From assembly GCA_938016625.1 (NCBI GenBank), contig CALILB010000402.1:1-8043 (forward strand): a stretch of 8,043 bases of DNA, in the 5' to 3' direction. A program made the position numbers and the translations under genes. Under the pieces are notes generated by a model. That model was given only the letters and a program-made list of their open reading frames with translations, was not told where the DNA came from and made no database searches. Of this stretch, positions 1 to 5,817 are shown one piece after another. The first letter of the stretch is position 1. The number at the start of each line of letters is the position of its first letter. The stretch is from an uncultured bacterium (GTDB taxonomy: Bacteria > Acidobacteriota > Thermoanaerobaculia > Multivoradales > JAHEKO01).

Positions 1-777
1 TTCTGCCCACGCTCCGAAATGGAGCTCGGTCATTCCAAGTCGCCCGAATCCTACCTCGACAACAGCTACGCTTTTCGCGTTCTCAAAATCCAGAAACGGG
101 GGCGAAGGGTGGTCTTGTCACGGGCCGCCGAGCTCCGATCCGAGCGCGATCAGGCGAGAGCCAAGGCCCAGAAGAACCTGGAGCCTGGGGCCTCGCTGAC
201 CGGACGAGTGGCCTCCTTGACCGATTTTGGCGCCTTTGTCGAGCTTGGCGGCGGTCTGCAGGGCCTAGTCCACGTCTCCGAGATCAGTCTGCAGCGGATC
301 GAGAAGCCGTCGGAAGTCCTCAGCGTCGGCGACGAAGTCCAGGTCAAGGTATTGCGCATGGACAAAGGGGGAAAGCGGATCTCCCTGTCCATTCGACAGC
401 TCCAGCCGAACCCCTGGGCCGACATCCAGAAGCGCTTCCCCGCCGGCGCCGTTGTCGATGGCAAGGTGCAGAAAGCGGAGAGTTTCGGTGCTTTTGTCGA
501 GCTCGAGCCGGGACTTACCGGACTATTGCCGACGGCGGCGATGTCCATTCCCCGCGAGACCTCGCCGGCACGGGCCTATCCTCCGGGCAAGGAGGTTCGG
601 GTGCAGGTAGTGGCCGTCGACTCCAGACGCCAACGGATCGCCCTGGCCCTCGAAGGATCTTCGGTCGAGGGGAGCCGGGTCGATTATCAGAGCTATGTTC
701 GCAGCCACAAGACGGAGACCGAGCAGGGCTTCAACGCTCTTGCAGATGCCTTCCGCAAGCTGCAGGACAAGGCCTAG
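1..777 (+). CDS. S1 RNA-binding domain protein, ribosomal protein S1-like (5' partial)
   Basis: The frame is open from the first base of the window, so the gene starts upstream. The ATG at position 19 lies inside a first S1 repeat and is not the true start. 258 codons are visible before TAG. Codons 1-42 are the C-terminal half of an S1 (OB-fold) repeat, ending in the typical RRVVLSRA strand. Codons ~63-132 form a complete S1 repeat with the hallmarks DFGAFVEL and GLVHVSEIS. Codons ~147-217 form a third, more divergent repeat (SFGAFVEL, then GLLPTAAM in place of GLVHxSE). A ~40-residue charged tail follows and contains no further repeat. S1 repeats bind single-stranded RNA; in ribosomal protein S1 they bring mRNA to the 30S subunit. 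Whether this is the main rpsA product or a shorter S1-like paralogue cannot be decided without the 5' end. The gene converges on era with 12 bp between the stop codons. Confidence 0.9.
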   Translation, partial: FCPRSEMELGHSKSPESYLDNSYAFRVLKIQKRGRRVVLSRAAELRSERDQARAKAQKNLEPGASLTGRVASLTDFGAFVELGGGLQGLVHVSEISLQRIEKPSEVLSVGDEVQVKVLRMDKGGKRISLSIRQLQPNPWADIQKRFPAGAVVDGKVQKAESFGAFVELEPGLTGLLPTAAMSIPRETSPARAYPPGKEVRVQVVAVDSRRQRIALALEGSSVEGSRVDYQSYVRSHKTETEQGFNALADAFRKLQDKA

Positions 778-793
778 CCCTTTTCCAGGCTAG
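774..793. repeat. Short inverted repeat spanning both stop codons of convergent genes; possible weak bidirectional terminator
   Basis: CTAGCC at 774-779 and GGCTAG at 788-793 are exact inverted copies around an 8-nt loop. The TAG stop of the S1 gene (775-777) lies in one arm. The TAG stop of era on the minus strand (792-790) lies mostly in the other. The stem is only 6 bp. The only T-run is TTTT in the loop (781-784), and no T tract follows either arm. A terminator role is therefore a guess; the symmetry itself is seen directly. Confidence 0.3.
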
Positions 794-1704
794 TACCCCA
801 CCAGATCGCGTTCCATCTCTGCCAGCAGGCGACGGTTTTCGCGCCAGCGCGGCTCGTGCCGGACGTGTAGCTTGAGATAGACCGGTCGCTCGAGGAACTC
901 CTCGAGATCGACTCTGGCCGCCGTACCGATCTCTTTGATCTTGCGCCCACCCGCCCCGACCAGGATTCCCTTCTGCCCGGCCCGCTCGACGAGGATGGAG
1001 GCGAAGATCTCCACCCTGCCGGGTCGATCTCCCTCCCCCTCGGACTCCTCCCAGTGATCGAGAACCACGGCCGTCGTGAACGGAAGCTCGTCCCGGGTCT
1101 GATCGAGGACCTTCTCCCGGATACGCTCGGCAACGAGATAGCGCTCCGGGTGGATGGTGAGCAGCTCGGAGTCGTAGTAGGGCTCACTCTCGGGCAGGTA
1201 GTTCCACAGCAGATCGAGCAGGATGTCCGCTCCGTCCCCGGACAGAGCGCTGATGGGGACCACTTCGTCGAAGACCCCCTCGTCGGCGTAGACCTGGATG
1301 CGTGGCAAAAGGGACGGCTTCTTGACCAGATCGATCTTGTTAATGGTGACCATCTTGGGCCCCTCGGCCCGCCGCACGAGATCGAGCATGTAGCGGTCAC
1401 CCGATCCGAAGTCCTCGGTGGCGTCGACGATCAGACACACCACATCGGCCTCATTGAGCGCCGACACGGCACTCTGGACCATCTGACGATTGAGGCGGTG
1501 GAGGGGACGGTGGACCCCCGGCGTGTCGAAGAACACCATCTGTCCCCGCTCCTCACTGAGGATCCCGACCAACCGATGTCTCGTCGTTTGGGGCTTGTCG
1601 GAGACGATGGCGACCTTTTCCGCCAACAGGCGGTTCATGAGGGTGGACTTGCCCGCGTTGGGTCTCCCCACCAGGGCGACCGTGCCGGCCTTCTTTTCAC
1701 TCAC
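790..1704 (-). CDS. era: GTPase Era, ribosome assembly factor
   Basis: Era is a Ras-like GTPase with a C-terminal KH domain that binds the 3' end of 16S rRNA and checks 30S subunit maturation. Counting 304 residues from the chosen GTG: G1 P-loop GRPNAGKS (13-20), G2 region QTTRHR (39-44), G3 DTPG (60-63), G4 NKID (122-125), G5 SALSGDG (152-158), and KH-domain signature GAGGRKIKEIG (250-260). The length matches the family (about 300). I chose the GTG at 1704 because GAGGA (1717-1713) precedes it by 8 nt and because it overlaps the corC stop by 6 nt (GTGAGTGA without its last two bases counted as shared codons). An in-frame GTG at 1719 would add five residues but has only a distant GGAG 13 nt upstream. 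Era is the last gene of the phoH-ybeY-corC-era run, which fits a shared role in 30S biogenesis. All motifs look intact. Confidence 0.97.
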   Translation of the reverse strand: MSEKKAGTVALVGRPNAGKSTLMNRLLAEKVAIVSDKPQTTRHRLVGILSEERGQMVFFDTPGVHRPLHRLNRQMVQSAVSALNEADVVCLIVDATEDFGSGDRYMLDLVRRAEGPKMVTINKIDLVKKPSLLPRIQVYADEGVFDEVVPISALSGDGADILLDLLWNYLPESEPYYDSELLTIHPERYLVAERIREKVLDQTRDELPFTTAVVLDHWEESEGEGDRPGRVEIFASILVERAGQKGILVGAGGRKIKEIGTAARVDLEEFLERPVYLKLHVRHEPRWRENRRLLAEMERDLVGY

Positions 1705-2968
1705 CCTCTGCTTCCTCACCGGCAGCCAGCTTCTCCACCAATATCGACCTGATACGCCGCCCGTCGATGCGCTCGACCATCAGTCTGAGGCCATGGCTCT
1801 CCACCGCCTCCCCGGGACGCGGTACCGAACCCAGCCGGCCAAAGATCAGGCCACCCACCGTCTCGAAGGGCTCTTGCTCGATGTCCACGTCGAACAGCTC
1901 GTCCAGCAGCTCCAAGGACTCGCGCCCATCTATTCGCCAACTGCCGTCGGCAAGAGCCTCCTGAATCGGTGCCGCTTCGTCGTGCTCGTCTTCGATCTCG
2001 CCGACGATCTCTTCCAGAAGGTCTTCCACGGTGACGATTCCGGCCGTGCCTCCATACTCGTCCACCACGATGGCGATCTGCTGTCTCTGCTCTTGGAACT
2101 CCCCCAGCAGCTCGTTCAGCGGCTTGGTCTCGGGAACGAAATAGGGCGGCATCGCGAGATCTTTTACCGACATCGGGGTCTCCGATCGCTGGCCACGGAG
2201 AAGATCACGGATGTGCAGCACGCCGATTATGTGGTCGACCGACTCCTGAAAGATCGGAATACGCGAGTGCTTGGAAGAGAGAAACAGGTCGGCGAGGTCA
2301 TCCATATCGCTGTCGACCGAGGCACAGACGATGTCGATGCGCGGTGTGACGACGCTGCGGACCAGAGAATCCCCAAAATCGATCACACCCATAATCAGCT
2401 CTTCTTCGCCGGGGTCGAGGATCCCCTCCTTGGTACCCACATCGATAAAGGCCTCGATTTCGTCATCGGTCACCCCGTCTTCGTCCTCCACCCGCTCGAC
2501 GGCCAGGGAGGGGAACAGCGGCGTGAGCACAGCCACACCCGGCAGCAGCAGGAAGAGAATCACGCGATAGACCTTTGTCAACCGGCGCAGGGCCCGCTCA
2601 GGATCGCGCTGAACAAGCCATCGACCCAGAAGCTCACTGGCGGCCAACACGAGAACGACCGCCACCACCGACCAGAGGGTGGCCCTTGCCGAGCCGGCAC
2701 CGACAAACAGCCGCCGGAGCGCAAAGAAAAGGGCAAAAGGGACGATCTTGGCGATCCAGCTCAGGAGAAATCGGAATACTTCGAAGCCCGCCGGCCGGTC
2801 GTAGAGCTTGAGCAGCCGACCACCACCCTCCTCCGCCCAATGTCGCAGCCTTATCGGCCCACTTCGTTCGAGCAGGATCGAGAGCACGATGGCAAGAATC
2901 GTGGCCAGCATCCAGAAGAGGGCGCCCAAAGCCTGGATGAGTGTCAGGGTGCCTTCAGTTTCAATCAT
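1697..2968 (-). CDS. corC: CorC/HlyC (YbeX-type) CBS-domain protein with N-terminal membrane domain
   Basis: The product is 423 residues. Four hydrophobic segments at about 8-33, 63-89, 96-118 and 134-155 form the N-terminal membrane region. A CBS pair follows at about 204-260 (starting at the VTPRIDI stretch) and 268-327. The second repeat carries the hallmark VVDEYGGTAGIVTVEDLLEE (301-320). A CorC_HlyC C-terminal domain covers about 337-412. The family is linked to Mg2+/Co2+ transport or resistance, and E. coli CorC (YbeX), encoded next to ybeY, is also tied to ribosome metabolism. CBS pairs usually bind adenine nucleotides. The membrane region resembles DUF21/CNNM in position and size, but I do not see the usual small-residue S..E.A..S motif after TM1 nor a GN-type motif in TM2. 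Transport activity is therefore uncertain. The ATG at 2968 overlaps the ybeY stop by 8 nt (ATGATTGA), which suggests translational coupling. The C terminus overlaps the era start. Confidence 0.92.
   Translation of the reverse strand: MIETEGTLTLIQALGALFWMLATILAIVLSILLERSGPIRLRHWAEEGGGRLLKLYDRPAGFEVFRFLLSWIAKIVPFALFFALRRLFVGAGSARATLWSVVAVVLVLAASELLGRWLVQRDPERALRRLTKVYRVILFLLLPGVAVLTPLFPSLAVERVEDEDGVTDDEIEAFIDVGTKEGILDPGEEELIMGVIDFGDSLVRSVVTPRIDIVCASVDSDMDDLADLFLSSKHSRIPIFQESVDHIIGVLHIRDLLRGQRSETPMSVKDLAMPPYFVPETKPLNELLGEFQEQRQQIAIVVDEYGGTAGIVTVEDLLEEIVGEIEDEHDEAAPIQEALADGSWRIDGRESLELLDELFDVDIEQEPFETVGGLIFGRLGSVPRPGEAVESHGLRLMVERIDGRRIRSILVEKLAAGEEAEGE
1713..1717 (-). promoter_or_regulatory. Ribosome binding site deciding the era start
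   Basis: On the minus strand GAGGA lies 8 nt before the GTG at 1704, inside the last codons of corC. The alternative GTG at 1719 overlaps this motif and lacks a well-spaced site of its own, so the shorter Era is preferred. Confidence 0.5.
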
Positions 2969-3395
2969 CGGCTATCCAAACAGGCCGTAGCGCGGCCTCC
3001 AGTCGGTCCATCTCGCCGGCATCGCTCTCATGATCGTAGCCCAGACAGTGGATAACGCCATGAAGGAGCAGGATCTTCAACTCGCGAAGCAGTTGGTGAC
3101 CGCGCTCGGCCGCCTGGAGGCGGACGGTCGGTATCGAGATGACGATATCTCCCAGGTGACGACCTTCCGGTGTCTCTCTCCCCGGAAAGCTCAATATATC
3201 CGTTGTGCGATCGACATTCCGGAATTCGCGATTGAGCTTGTGTAGCTCTTCGTCGCCGGTGAGACGGACGGCAAGCGTCTGTGCATCCCGTGCCAGCGCG
3301 CCCACCATCTCTTGGAGCCACGGCTCCAGTATGCGCAGTTGCTCGTCGGATAGGTGCCCGTTGTTCTGAACTTCGATCTCGATGGGAGCCGTCAC
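2961..3395 (-). CDS. ybeY: Endoribonuclease YbeY, 16S rRNA maturation factor
   Basis: YbeY is a small zinc metalloprotein required for 16S rRNA 3'-end maturation and late 30S quality control. The 144-residue product has the full family signature HGVIHCLGYDH at 112-122, whose three histidines (112, 116, 122) bind the metal. It also has the conserved LNREFRNVDRTTDILSFP (54-71) and LGDIVIS (81-87) blocks. The start is GTG at 3395, with GAGG (3405-3402) 6 nt upstream. An ATG at 3399 is in another frame and gives an unrelated translation. The gene follows phoH by 12 nt and overlaps corC by 8 nt. The phoH-ybeY-corC order matches E. coli ybeZ-ybeY-ybeX, which supports the assignment. Length is normal for the family (about 150) and no key residue is missing. 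Confidence 0.97.
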   Translation of the reverse strand: MTAPIEIEVQNNGHLSDEQLRILEPWLQEMVGALARDAQTLAVRLTGDEELHKLNREFRNVDRTTDILSFPGRETPEGRHLGDIVISIPTVRLQAAERGHQLLRELKILLLHGVIHCLGYDHESDAGEMDRLEAALRPVWIADD

Positions 3396-3401
3396 CCATT
3401 G

Positions 3402-3405
3402 CCTC
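3402..3405 (-). promoter_or_regulatory. Ribosome binding site supporting the GTG start of ybeY
   Basis: On the minus strand GAGG lies 6 nt before GTG 3395, just after the phoH stop. It favours GTG over the out-of-frame ATG at 3399, which would sit only 2 nt from the motif. Confidence 0.5.
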
Positions 3406-3407
3406 GC

Positions 3408-4391
3408 TCAGCCTTGGCCGTCGGGCCCTTCCTCCAGCTCCTGTTTCTTGCGCTCATCGTGCCGCTCGTACGCCTTGACGATTTTCTGCACCAGTCGGTG
3501 TCGCACGACATCTCTTTCGTCGAAGCGGATGAACTCTATCCCCCCCACGTTGTCGAGAACATCCTGCGCTTCAACCAAACCCGAGATCTTCCCAGGTGGT
3601 AGATCGATCTGTGTGATGTCGCCGTTGATCACCGCCTTGGAGTTGAAACCAATCCGGGTCAGAAACATCTTCATCTGCTCGGTCGTCGTATTCTGCGCCT
3701 CATCCAGGATGACAAAGCTGTCGTTCAGTGTGCGGCCACGCATGAAGGCAATGGGTGCTACTTCGATCGTGCCTCGTTCCAGCAGCTTGGCGACCTTTTC
3801 GAAACCGATGAGGTCGTAGAGGGCATCGTAGAGGGGACGCAGGTAGGGATTGACTTTGTCCACCAGGTCACCCGGCAGAAATCCCAGCTTCTCCCCCGCC
3901 TCGACCGCCGGACGCGCCAGGATGATGCGTCGAACCTGCCTCTCCTTCAGCGCCGCAGCCGCCATCGCCACTGCAAGGTAGGTCTTGCCGGTTCCCGCAG
4001 GGCCGATAGAGATCACCAGATCGAACTCGTCCATCGCCTTGAGATAGAGCTGCTGCTTGACGCTACGGGGAGCTACCAGGCGGCGAACCGTGGCCAGAAC
4101 GCCATCGCCCATAAAGAAATCCAGCAGCGGAGTCTCGGGAGCCTCCTTTACGACCCGGATGGCGGTCTCGACGTCACTGGGCTGCAGGCGGTACCCGTTC
4201 TCCAACAGGGCCGAGAGCTGTGCCAGCAGCCTCTCGACCAGAGCGGCTTTTTCCGGCTCGCCGTCTATCTGCAGACGATTGCCGCGGGCCATGACTTCGA
4301 CATCGAAGGCCCTCTCGATCCTCTTGAGATTCTGGTCGCGGGTGCCAAAGAGGACCTCGAGGCCCTCCTCAGCCAGTGTCAGCTGTGGCAT
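3408..4391 (-). CDS. ybeZ: PhoH-like P-loop ATPase (YbeZ type)
   Basis: The 327-residue product has an N-terminal KH-like segment (about 10-65: GTRDQNLKRIERAF, then a nucleic-acid-binding-like region). It is followed by the PhoH ATPase core, with Walker A GPAGTGKT (130-137), the PhoH-typical RPAVEAGEKLGFLPGD (160-175), Walker B FVILDEAQN (226-234) and the INGDITQIDLP motif (255-265). Length and order match PhoH-like proteins of the YbeZ branch. In E. coli YbeZ is encoded beside YbeY, is reported to interact with it, and is thought to act in rRNA or RNA metabolism; the precise reaction is not settled. The ATG at 4391 is the first possible start, because an in-frame TAG (4394-4392) directly precedes it. 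Only a weak GAGA (4404-4401) serves as Shine-Dalgarno, between two runs of C. This is the first gene of the phoH-ybeY-corC-era run and probably follows a promoter or readthrough in the 119-bp gap upstream. Confidence 0.95.
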   Translation of the reverse strand: MPQLTLAEEGLEVLFGTRDQNLKRIERAFDVEVMARGNRLQIDGEPEKAALVERLLAQLSALLENGYRLQPSDVETAIRVVKEAPETPLLDFFMGDGVLATVRRLVAPRSVKQQLYLKAMDEFDLVISIGPAGTGKTYLAVAMAAAALKERQVRRIILARPAVEAGEKLGFLPGDLVDKVNPYLRPLYDALYDLIGFEKVAKLLERGTIEVAPIAFMRGRTLNDSFVILDEAQNTTTEQMKMFLTRIGFNSKAVINGDITQIDLPPGKISGLVEAQDVLDNVGGIEFIRFDERDVVRHRLVQKIVKAYERHDERKKQELEEGPDGQG

Positions 4392-4446
4392 CTAGGGGGT
4401 TCTCAAGGGGGGGCGCTGGCTGGGTGTCGTAGTGCTCATCAAAGAT

Positions 4447-4476
4447 GGGCCGGCCGACCGGCAATCCCGGCCGCCC
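4447..4476. terminator. GC-rich hairpin between hbd and phoH; possible terminator or attenuator
   Basis: GGGC (4447-4450) plus GGCCG (4452-4456) pair with CGGCC (4468-4472) plus GCCC (4473-4476). This gives nine G-C pairs with one bulged C at 4451 and an 11-nt loop. Inside the loop GG (4460-4461) can pair with CC (4466-4467). Read on the minus strand, it lies 34 nt after the hbd stop and is followed by ATCTTTGATG, which is not a real T tract. Intrinsic termination would therefore be weak at best. It could also be a 5'-leader structure for phoH. Confidence 0.35.
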
Positions 4477-4481
4477 TGCCG

Positions 4482-4490
4482 ATTCTACCA
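4482..4490 (-). promoter_or_regulatory. Possible extended -10 promoter motif upstream of phoH
   Basis: On the minus strand TGGTAGAAT (4490-4482) fits an extended -10 element, TGN followed by TAGAAT, close to consensus TATAAT. No good -35 hexamer is seen; CAGTCT at the expected 17-nt spacing is poor. Transcription would start near 4475, about 84 nt before the phoH ATG and inside the GC-rich hairpin. The motif is therefore uncertain, and the hairpin and promoter may not both be functional. Confidence 0.25.
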
Positions 4491-4510
4491 GGAGTGGATG
4501 CTGGAGACTG

Positions 4511-5368
4511 TTAGCTATTTGAATAGTCGTAGAATCCGCGGCCGCTCTTGCGTCCCAGCCGACCGGCAAGCACCATCTGTTTGAGCAGCGGGGGCGGCGC
4601 AAACCGCTTCTCCCTGTACTCCTCGAACATGATGTTGGCGATGTAATAGGTGGTATCCAAGCCGACAAAGTCGAGCAGGGTGAGCGGCCCCATCGGGTAG
4701 CCGCAGCCCAGCTGCATGGCCTTGTCGATGTCCTCGACAGTCCCGATCCCCTCCTCGAGACCACGAATCGCGTCCAGGAGGTAGGGCACCAGCAGGCGAT
4801 TGACGATAAAGCCCGAGTTGTCTTGGCAGGAGACCGGTTCTTTCCCCAGGCTGCGAATGAATTCCTTGGTCTCCTCGAAGACCTGGTCGTCGGTCATGAT
4901 CGTCCGCACCACTTCGACCAGCTTCATGATCGGCACCGGGTTGAAGAAGTGTAGACCCAGAAAGCGCTCGGTCCTCTTAGTGGCCATGGCCATCTCGGTG
5001 ATGGTCAGCGACGAGGTGTTGCTGGCAAACACGCCCGACTTCTTGACGATCCCATCGAGGGCCGCGTAGAGCTCGCACTTGTGCTCGAGGCTCTCGATGA
5101 TCGCCTCGACGACCAGATCGCAGTCCGCGAGATCCTCCAGATTGGTGGTTCCTGTCAGCTTGCCAAGAGCTTCCTCCTTTTTGTTCTCCTCCAGCTTGCC
5201 CTTGCAGACGGCTTTGTCGAGAGAGCGCCCGATCCGATCCAGGCCTTTAGTGAGGAGCTCGTCGTTCACCTCTCTGACGACCGTTTCGTAGCCCGATTTT
5301 GCACAGATCTCGGCGATTCCCGCACCCATCAGACCACAACCCACAACACCGACCTTCTCTATCTGCAT
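4511..5368 (-). CDS. hbd: 3-hydroxybutyryl-CoA dehydrogenase (3-hydroxyacyl-CoA dehydrogenase family)
   Basis: The enzyme interconverts (S)-3-hydroxyacyl-CoA and 3-ketoacyl-CoA with NAD(P), as in butanoate/PHB-type metabolism or the third step of beta-oxidation. The 285-residue product opens with the Rossmann motif VGVVGCGLMGAG (6-17). Catalytic residues line up at the exact spacing of the family: Ser119 (in ASNTSS), His140 (in LGLHFFNPVP), Glu152 (in LVEVV) and Asn190 (in SGFIVNRLL). The C-terminal helical domain ends in the usual GRKSGRGFYDYS. It is a single-domain Hbd/PaaH type without a fused enoyl-CoA hydratase. I start it at ATG 5368, with AGGAGA (5381-5376) 7 nt upstream. An in-frame ATG at 5404 would add 12 residues before the normal N terminus and has no good site. 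The start lies inside the tsaE 3' end (10-nt overlap). Substrate chain length cannot be read from the sequence. Confidence 0.95.
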   Translation of the reverse strand: MQIEKVGVVGCGLMGAGIAEICAKSGYETVVREVNDELLTKGLDRIGRSLDKAVCKGKLEENKKEEALGKLTGTTNLEDLADCDLVVEAIIESLEHKCELYAALDGIVKKSGVFASNTSSLTITEMAMATKRTERFLGLHFFNPVPIMKLVEVVRTIMTDDQVFEETKEFIRSLGKEPVSCQDNSGFIVNRLLVPYLLDAIRGLEEGIGTVEDIDKAMQLGCGYPMGPLTLLDFVGLDTTYYIANIMFEEYREKRFAPPPLLKQMVLAGRLGRKSGRGFYDYSNS

Positions 5369-5817
5369 GCTCGACTCTCCTTTGTCCGCACCATCGAACC
5401 ACAATCGATCTCGGAGATCTCTCTCTGATCTTCACGCCCGGTCCGCCGCAGCTCGAAACAGAGGGCCGCAGGGAGGGCAAAGGGGAGCCTTTCGGCCCAC
5501 TCCACCACCTTGATCCCGGGGCCCGCCAGTAACTCGTCGAGCGCCAGCGAGGAGACATCACCAGTCTCGAGCCGGTAGAGGTCGATGTGCACCAGCCTGC
5601 CGCCGGATCCTTCATGCTCTCTGATCAGGGTAAACGACGGCGACACCACCTCGCGCGGGTCGATCCCCAGCCCGGTAGCGATGCCCTGCGTCAGAACGGT
5701 CTTGCCCGCCCCCAGATCTCCCGCCAGGAGAAGCACGCCATCCGGTGCAAGCCGATCGACCAGATCAGCCCCAAGCTTCCGAGTCTGCTCCTCGTTCTCG
5801 GTCGTCCAGCGTTTCAT
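5359..5817 (-). CDS. tsaE: tRNA t6A biosynthesis ATPase TsaE
   Basis: TsaE (YjeE) is the ATPase partner of TsaB and TsaD. It is needed for multiple-turnover synthesis of N6-threonylcarbamoyladenosine at A37 of ANN-decoding tRNAs. The 152-residue product shows Walker A GDLGAGKT (33-40), the SPSFTLI switch-like motif (59-65), HIDLYR (77-82) and the VEWAER motif (105-110), all in family order. Length is typical (about 150). The last ~25 residues are polar and unconserved-looking, and this part overlaps the ribosome binding site and start of hbd. The ATG at 5817 overlaps the nnr stop as ATGA, so translation is probably coupled to nnr; there is no strong Shine-Dalgarno of its own. The nnr-tsaE pairing parallels yjeF-yjeE of E. 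coli and many other bacteria. No tsaB or tsaD is present in this window. Confidence 0.96.
   Translation of the reverse strand: MKRWTTENEEQTRKLGADLVDRLAPDGVLLLAGDLGAGKTVLTQGIATGLGIDPREVVSPSFTLIREHEGSGGRLVHIDLYRLETGDVSSLALDELLAGPGIKVVEWAERLPFALPAALCFELRRTGREDQREISEIDCGSMVRTKESRACR
5376..5381 (-). promoter_or_regulatory. Ribosome binding site deciding the hbd start
   Basis: On the minus strand AGGAGA lies 7 nt before ATG 5368, within the last codons of tsaE. Its strength and spacing select this start over the upstream in-frame ATG at 5404. Confidence 0.6.

Larger units (their letters stand above)
4392..4510. other. Largest gap without a gene, between hbd and phoH
   Basis: This 119-bp stretch separates the two minus-strand blocks and is the only place among them where transcription could start or stop between genes. 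It holds the hairpin and extended -10-like motif listed separately, and a C-rich leader directly before phoH (runs of seven and five C on the minus strand, 4413-4407 and 4399-4395). I see no open reading frame with family features, no known riboswitch and no tRNA-like fold. Confidence 0.6.

Noticed and set aside
774..1400. A 208-codon minus-strand frame overlapping era in another frame.
   Set aside because: The translation is Ser/Arg/Pro-rich, which is typical of frameshifted reading of GC-rich DNA. The Era frame carries all GTPase and KH motifs.
1490..3055. A 521-codon open frame on the plus strand, antisense to corC and the start of era.
   Set aside because: It lies opposite two clearly conserved genes. 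Its translation is rich in His, Gln and Arg with no recognisable domain, as expected for an antisense frame in GC-rich DNA.
4369..4764. A minus-strand frame crossing from hbd through the gap to the start of phoH.
   Set aside because: It is out of frame with hbd over most of its length and has no recognisable motif. Its tail only reads through the gap, so I saw no reason to call a gene or a frameshift.
5366..5404. A longer hbd starting at ATG 5404.
   Set aside because: It adds 12 residues before the usual N terminus, lacks a ribosome binding site and deepens the overlap with tsaE. ATG 5368 has a strong, well-spaced site.
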